Assembly (NCBI GenBank): GCA_036258055.1
Contig: DATAEK010000376.1
Coordinates: forward strand, 1 to 9,756
Direction: 5' to 3'
DNA: 9,756 bases
Origin: DATAEK01 sp036258055
Lineage (GTDB): Bacteria; Acidobacteriota; Vicinamibacteria; Vicinamibacterales; 2-12-FULL-66-21
Made by a program: the position numbers and the translations under genes. Numbering within the stretch: position 1 is the first letter of the stretch; the number at the start of each line of letters is the position of its first letter. The notes below the pieces were generated by a model. It saw only the letters and a program-made list of their open reading frames with translations. It made no database searches and was not told the origin of the DNA. This document shows, one piece after another, positions 7,314 to 9,756 of this stretch.

Positions 7314-7397
7314 TCGCGCTGGGTCACGGCCCGCGAAATCTTTCGCGTAACTGTCACGAGCGTGATCGGCGCATCGCCGTAATCGTCGATCTGCACG
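7306..7397 (-). repeat. Direct repeat copy A: C-terminal fragment of a paralogous exported protein
   Basis: This 92-bp stretch matches 8275-8366 with nine mismatches (about 90 %), and its last 35 bases (7363-7397) are identical. Weaker similarity continues to about 7410. On the minus strand it encodes VQIDDYGDAPITLVTVTRKI, the same C-terminus as the protein at 8300-8872 (IKLVTVTRKTS). The TAG stop of that gene is replaced here (TCG CGG), so the frame runs on antisense into thiG. There is no start, and the frame is closed upstream by a TGA near 7440. It is a gene fragment, not a gene. It overlaps the thiG stop codon (7311-7313). Confidence 0.85.
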
Positions 7398-7410
7398 ACT
7401 CCTCCCGGGG

Positions 7411-7473
7411 ACCGGGCACGGGAAGGTCGATCGCGTCGTCACACGTAATCTGCAGGAACACGCCCTTGTCGGC
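7411..7473 (-). pseudogene. Possible further remnant of the duplicated paralogue
   Basis: Directly upstream of copy A, in a different frame, the minus strand reads DKGVFLQITCDDAIDLPVPG, which looks protein-like and meets the Pro-Gly just before the duplicated tail (PGGVVQIDDYG). One frameshift would join them into one reading frame. I do not recognise the segment, and it does not align clearly with the intact paralogue, so this is only a suggestion. The rest of 7474-7596 shows nothing. Confidence 0.3.
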
Positions 7474-7596
7474 CCGCCCTTGTAGCCCTGGCCGGTCGCT
7501 GAAAGAAGTATGACGTCCGGGCGAAGCGGCCGGTGAGGCTCGAGGCCGTCGTCCCGGCGGCGGCAGCGCACCCGGCGCGAACTGGGTGGTGGTGAG

Positions 7597-7618
7597 GTGG
7601 ACCGCCGAAAGGGTCCAC
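7597..7618 (-). terminator. Stem-loop just after the DUF4136 gene
   Basis: GTGGACC and GGTCCAC form a perfect 7-bp stem around an 8-base loop, beginning 20 bases after the stop of the minus-strand DUF4136 gene. No T-run follows, so it is not a classical intrinsic terminator. It could be a 3'-end stabilising hairpin or chance. Confidence 0.3.
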
Positions 7619-7638
7619 TTCGACCCGCGCTCAAGCGG

Positions 7639-8163
7639 TTACGATCGCGGCGGGTAGTTCCTGAACATCTTCTCGGTCGCCCTCGTAATCTTCTTGTCCC
7701 GCTGGTCAGGCTTGTCGGTCGCCTTGACGTCGCCGGCCGCCATGCCACGCCAGACGAGTGCGCGCGTGCGCGCGTCCCTGATGTCGACGACGAGGGCGCC
7801 GACCAGAATCTGCTGGACCCGCGCCGTAGCCGTGCGGTCCGGTCCAAGCCCGAACGGCCCCCACCCGGTCGAGAACCCGTCGATTCTCAAGTTCTTGTCG
7901 AACGCTGCGTGATACGCAACGAGCACGTCGGGACTGGCGTCGGGTTCGACTCTCGCAAGGCCCTTCTCCTGCAGTCGAGTATCTACCGAGCGCACGACAC
8001 GGTCGTGGCTCAGTTCGTCAGGCAGCTCGGTGCCGCTCGTCCAGGCATACTTCTTGTACGCCGAGAAGTTGGCCGTGTGGTCGTAGTCATACGTGACTTC
8101 CTGGGCCAGCGCCAGCGTGCCAACCAGCGTCAGGCACGCGATCAGTCCGAATCTCATCTGCAT
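7639..8163 (-). CDS. DUF4136-domain exported protein
   Basis: The 174-residue protein begins with a signal peptide (MQMRFGLIACLTLVGTLALA, cleavage likely before QEVTYDYD). A Cys at residue 10 follows LIA like a lipobox, but the hydrophobic stretch before it is too short, so signal peptidase I cleavage is preferred. The mature part fits DUF4136: the opening YDYDHTANFSAYKKYAW, then DRVVRSVDTRLQEKGLARVE, PDVLVAYHAAFDK, and the closing LVVDIRDARTRALVWRGMA. The family is common in the envelopes of Gram-negative bacteria, especially Acidobacteria and Bacteroidetes, and its biochemical role is unknown. The ATG at 8163 is well supported by GGAGGA seven bases upstream, which rules out the longer in-frame start at 8229. 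The gene lies 136 bp after the exported hypothetical gene on the same strand and may share its transcript. Confidence 0.88.
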   Translation of the reverse strand: MQMRFGLIACLTLVGTLALAQEVTYDYDHTANFSAYKKYAWTSGTELPDELSHDRVVRSVDTRLQEKGLARVEPDASPDVLVAYHAAFDKNLRIDGFSTGWGPFGLGPDRTATARVQQILVGALVVDIRDARTRALVWRGMAAGDVKATDKPDQRDKKITRATEKMFRNYPPRS

Positions 8164-8170
8164 TGCCTGT

Positions 8171-8176
8171 TCCTCC
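8171..8176 (-). promoter_or_regulatory. Strong ribosome-binding site of the DUF4136 gene
   Basis: GGAGGA on the minus strand is seven bases before the ATG at 8163. It fixes that start over the longer open frame. Confidence 0.7.
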
Positions 8177-8274
8177 AGAATTCGCGAAGACCTATGCGAC
8201 GGTCGAGAAGCCGGCATTCGCGCTCGCATTCCAGGCCCATCGGCGCGCGCTTCGATTCGTCGCGGCGCGCGAAA

Positions 8275-8366
8275 CCCCCTGATCGCGCTGGATCGCGGCC
8301 TAGGAGGTCTTTCGCGTGACTGTCACGAGCTTGATCGGCGCATCGCCGTAATCGTCGATCTGCACG
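8275..8366 (-). repeat. Direct repeat copy B (3' end and downstream flank of the intact gene)
   Basis: This is the partner of 7306-7397, in the same orientation, 969 bp apart. It covers the last codons of the exported hypothetical protein, its TAG stop (8300-8302) and 25 bp of downstream flank. Because the flank is also repeated, the event was a DNA-level duplication rather than conservation of protein sequence alone. The DUF4136 gene lies between the two copies. Confidence 0.85.
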
Positions 8367-8872
8367 CCTCCTCCTGGCGCCGGTTTGAGACGCGCCGCGG
8401 CCGCCATCTCTCCGCTGCCGAACCCGATATCGTCGATCTCCAGGCGGAGCACTGCTACCTCGAACCCCGCCCGCGGCTTGGCGTCCGGCTCACCGCCGCC
8501 GAGGAAGTAGATCGGCCTGTCGGTGACCACGTCGATCGTGCGGCCTGTGCCAGTCTTGCTTTCGCGCGCATATCGGATGGTGAATTTCGAAGTGCCGTGC
8601 TCTACGTATCCGACGTCGGACGAGTTCCGGAGCGCAATCAGGAAGGCCGGGTACCCGCCGGTCTCGAGCGCGTTCTCGATGGCGGTACGTTCGGCCTCCG
8701 GGGTGTAGCGCTGAATCACCACCTGAATGGCTGCCGCGGCGACGCCGGGCTCACCTTTCACCTGCGCCGTCACCCTAAACGTCTCGGGTGCACCGAGCGT
8801 TCCCCGGTATTGCGTAACCGGAGGCGCGGACGTGAGACAAACGGCGGATAGAACGATAGATGCTAGGCGCAC
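8300..8872 (-). CDS. Exported protein of unknown function
   Basis: I cannot name this 190-residue protein. It starts with a short signal peptide (MRLASIVLSAVCLTSA); the Cys at 12 is preceded by Val, so a lipoprotein is unlikely. The mature protein has a helical segment (YTPEAERTAIENALETGGYP), then VGYVEHGTSKFTIRYARE, VVTDRPIYFLGGGEPDAKPR, a beta-rich FEVAVLRLEIDD and the closing VQIDDYGDAPIKLVTVTRK. This order resembles unnamed exported proteins I recall from Acidobacteria, but I know of no domain name or activity. GTG at 8872 is the start, supported by AGGAGG five bases upstream. It lies 69 bp after rpe on the same strand, with DUF4136 next. The 3' end is duplicated at 7306-7397, so the genome once had, or gained, a second copy of at least this tail. 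Confidence 0.82.
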   Translation of the reverse strand: MRLASIVLSAVCLTSAPPVTQYRGTLGAPETFRVTAQVKGEPGVAAAAIQVVIQRYTPEAERTAIENALETGGYPAFLIALRNSSDVGYVEHGTSKFTIRYARESKTGTGRTIDVVTDRPIYFLGGGEPDAKPRAGFEVAVLRLEIDDIGFGSGEMAAAARLKPAPGGGVQIDDYGDAPIKLVTVTRKTS

Positions 8873-8877
8873 GAAAA

Positions 8878-8883
8878 CCTCCT
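8878..8883 (-). promoter_or_regulatory. Ribosome-binding site supporting a GTG start
   Basis: A full AGGAGG on the minus strand lies five bases before GTG at 8872, and no in-frame ATG is near. This decides the start of the exported hypothetical protein. Confidence 0.7.
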
Positions 8884-8941
8884 GCGTAATGGCCGAAACG
8901 CACGACCCGGTTTAGCTCCAAACCGCTCCGGCCGATTCGGT

Positions 8942-9655
8942 TCAAAGAGCCGTCGCCCCGGCCGGTTCGCGTCCATCCTCCGGGTCGACGATGGCGGTCT
9001 GAAGGCGCAGCATCGCGGCGGCCACTCCCTCGCGGTCCCCGAAGATCGCGGAACCGGCAACGAGTACGTTCGCCCCCGATCGAACGACCACCGGCGCCGT
9101 CGCCGCATCGATGCCGCCGTCCACCTCCACCTCACACCACGGCTTGACTCGCTCGACCAGCTCGCGGACCCGCGCGATCTTCGACGCGGTCGTTGCGATG
9201 AACTGCTGATGCCCGAAACCCGGATTCACGGTCATGACCAACACCAGGTCGACGTCCTGGACGATCTCCTCCAGGACCGTCGCCGGAGTGGCGGGGTTGA
9301 TCGCTACGCCAGCGCGCTTCCCCAGCGCCCTGATCCGCTGCACCGTTCGGTGCAGATTGTTGTTCCCCTCCCAGTGAACGATCAGTGAGTCGGAACCGGC
9401 GGAGGCAAACGCGTCAAGGAGGGAGTCAGGGTCCGAGACCATCAGGTGCGTCTCGAGAGGTAGGCGCGTGACCTTGCGAAGCGATCCGAGGATCGCTGGC
9501 CCCATAGAAAGGTTCGGCACGAAGTGTCCGTCCATCACATCGACGTGGATCCGATCTGCTCCGGCCAGTTCTGCCTCCACCACCTGCTCGCCCAAACGAG
9601 CGAAGTCAGCGGCGAGAATCGACGGCGCAAGCTTTACCTCTTCGATCTTACTCAT
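8942..9655 (-). CDS. rpe: Ribulose-phosphate 3-epimerase
   Basis: Rpe interconverts ribulose 5-phosphate and xylulose 5-phosphate in the pentose phosphate pathway, as a cytoplasmic metal-dependent TIM barrel. The 237-residue protein is complete and slightly longer than usual because of a Pro/Gly/Ala-rich tail. It shows APSILAADFARLG (Ser12), HVDVMDGHFVPNLSMGP (metal ligand His37, catalytic Asp39, Met41), LETHLMV (metal ligand His70), VMTVNPGFGHQQFI near 140-152, VEVDGGID (catalytic and metal-binding Asp179) and GANVLVAGSAIFG at the phosphate site. The ATG at 9655 has AGAGG ten bases upstream. It overlaps the stop of the upstream gene as ATGA, so the two are probably one operon. Confidence 0.96.
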   Translation of the reverse strand: MSKIEEVKLAPSILAADFARLGEQVVEAELAGADRIHVDVMDGHFVPNLSMGPAILGSLRKVTRLPLETHLMVSDPDSLLDAFASAGSDSLIVHWEGNNNLHRTVQRIRALGKRAGVAINPATPATVLEEIVQDVDLVLVMTVNPGFGHQQFIATTASKIARVRELVERVKPWCEVEVDGGIDAATAPVVVRSGANVLVAGSAIFGDREGVAAAMLRLQTAIVDPEDGREPAGATAL

Positions 9656-9756
9656 GTGATTGACGCCTCTAGGGCGCGCTGAGTGGATCCCTCGAGGACG
9701 GTCAGCGCTGCTCGCATCGCCGCCTGTAATGCGCTCAGCGCTCCCGGCAGATCGCG
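9652..9756 (-). CDS. C-terminal end of an unidentified protein upstream of rpe
   Basis: An open frame enters from the right edge and gives 34 residues before a TGA that overlaps the rpe start as ATGA. The piece is Ala/Leu-rich and probably helical (ALSALQAAMRAALTVLEG in its first half). It is too short to identify. Its frame matches typical codon use here (mostly G or C in third position), and the ATGA overlap supports it as a real, co-transcribed gene end. Confidence 0.55.
   Translation of the reverse strand, partial: RDLPGALSALQAAMRAALTVLEGSTQRALEASIT

Noticed and set aside
7396..7439. Copy A tail as the end of a functional small gene
   Set aside because: No start codon with a ribosome-binding site; the frame is closed by a stop shortly upstream, and the natural stop codon is lost.
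6876..7847. 323-codon minus-strand open frame over thiG and the DUF4136 3' end
   Set aside because: It spans the antisense of thiG and a wrong frame of DUF4136, with low-complexity Arg/Ser composition.
8093..8851. 252-codon plus-strand open frame across the DUF4136 and hypothetical genes
   Set aside because: It runs antisense to two minus-strand genes that have signal peptides and strong ribosome-binding sites, and has no recognisable motifs.
1..9756. CRISPR array, insertion sequence, tRNA, toxin-antitoxin or defence system
   Set aside because: No regularly spaced repeats, transposase or recombinase motifs, terminal inverted repeats or tRNA-like cloverleaf were seen on either strand.

Overview
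This is a GC-rich (by eye above 60 %) bacterial chromosomal window. It carries housekeeping carbon and thiamine genes mixed with small exported proteins. The DUF4136 protein, the PagL-type lipid A deacylase and the unnamed exported proteins point to a Gram-negative soil bacterium. An acidobacterium such as the Vicinamibacter/Luteitalea group would fit, but that placement rests on remembered protein style, not on a marker gene.

Left part (1-4681, all on the minus strand). In transcription order these are acetate kinase (ackA), thiC, a 4-alpha-glucanotransferase (malQ) and the first 22 codons of a hydrogenase maturation protease running off the left edge. ackA and thiC are 63 bp apart. The protease ribosome-binding site overlaps the malQ stop codon. 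malQ is broken: the reading frame runs well through the nucleophile Asp and the acid/base Glu, then jumps straight to the family's C-terminal segment in another frame. The third catalytic Asp (GTHD motif) and about 100 residues are missing.

Middle (4682-6184). A small exported protein with a carboxypeptidase-regulatory-like fold lies on the minus strand. After about 360 bp in which I see nothing comes a short plus-strand PagL-like lipid A deacylase, whose His-x-Ser...Glu triad has the spacing of the known enzyme.

Thiamine island (6292-7313, plus strand). An intact thiG is preceded by a 193-bp decayed thiS. It has the right length and position for thiS, but lies in three frames with an internal stop, and the C-terminal Gly-Gly is lost. 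No thiamine (TPP) riboswitch is visible upstream of thiC or thiG.

Right part (7306-9756, minus strand). In transcription order: the 3' end of an unidentified gene, rpe overlapping it by ATGA, an exported hypothetical protein and a DUF4136 protein. The last 92 bp spanning the 3' end of the hypothetical gene and its downstream flank are repeated (about 90 % identical) at 7306-7397, directly abutting and including the thiG stop codon. A piece of a paralogue therefore lies tail-to-tail with thiG.

I found no tRNA, rRNA, CRISPR array, insertion sequence or defence system. What stands out is gene decay: two broken metabolic genes and one duplicated gene fragment within 10 kb.
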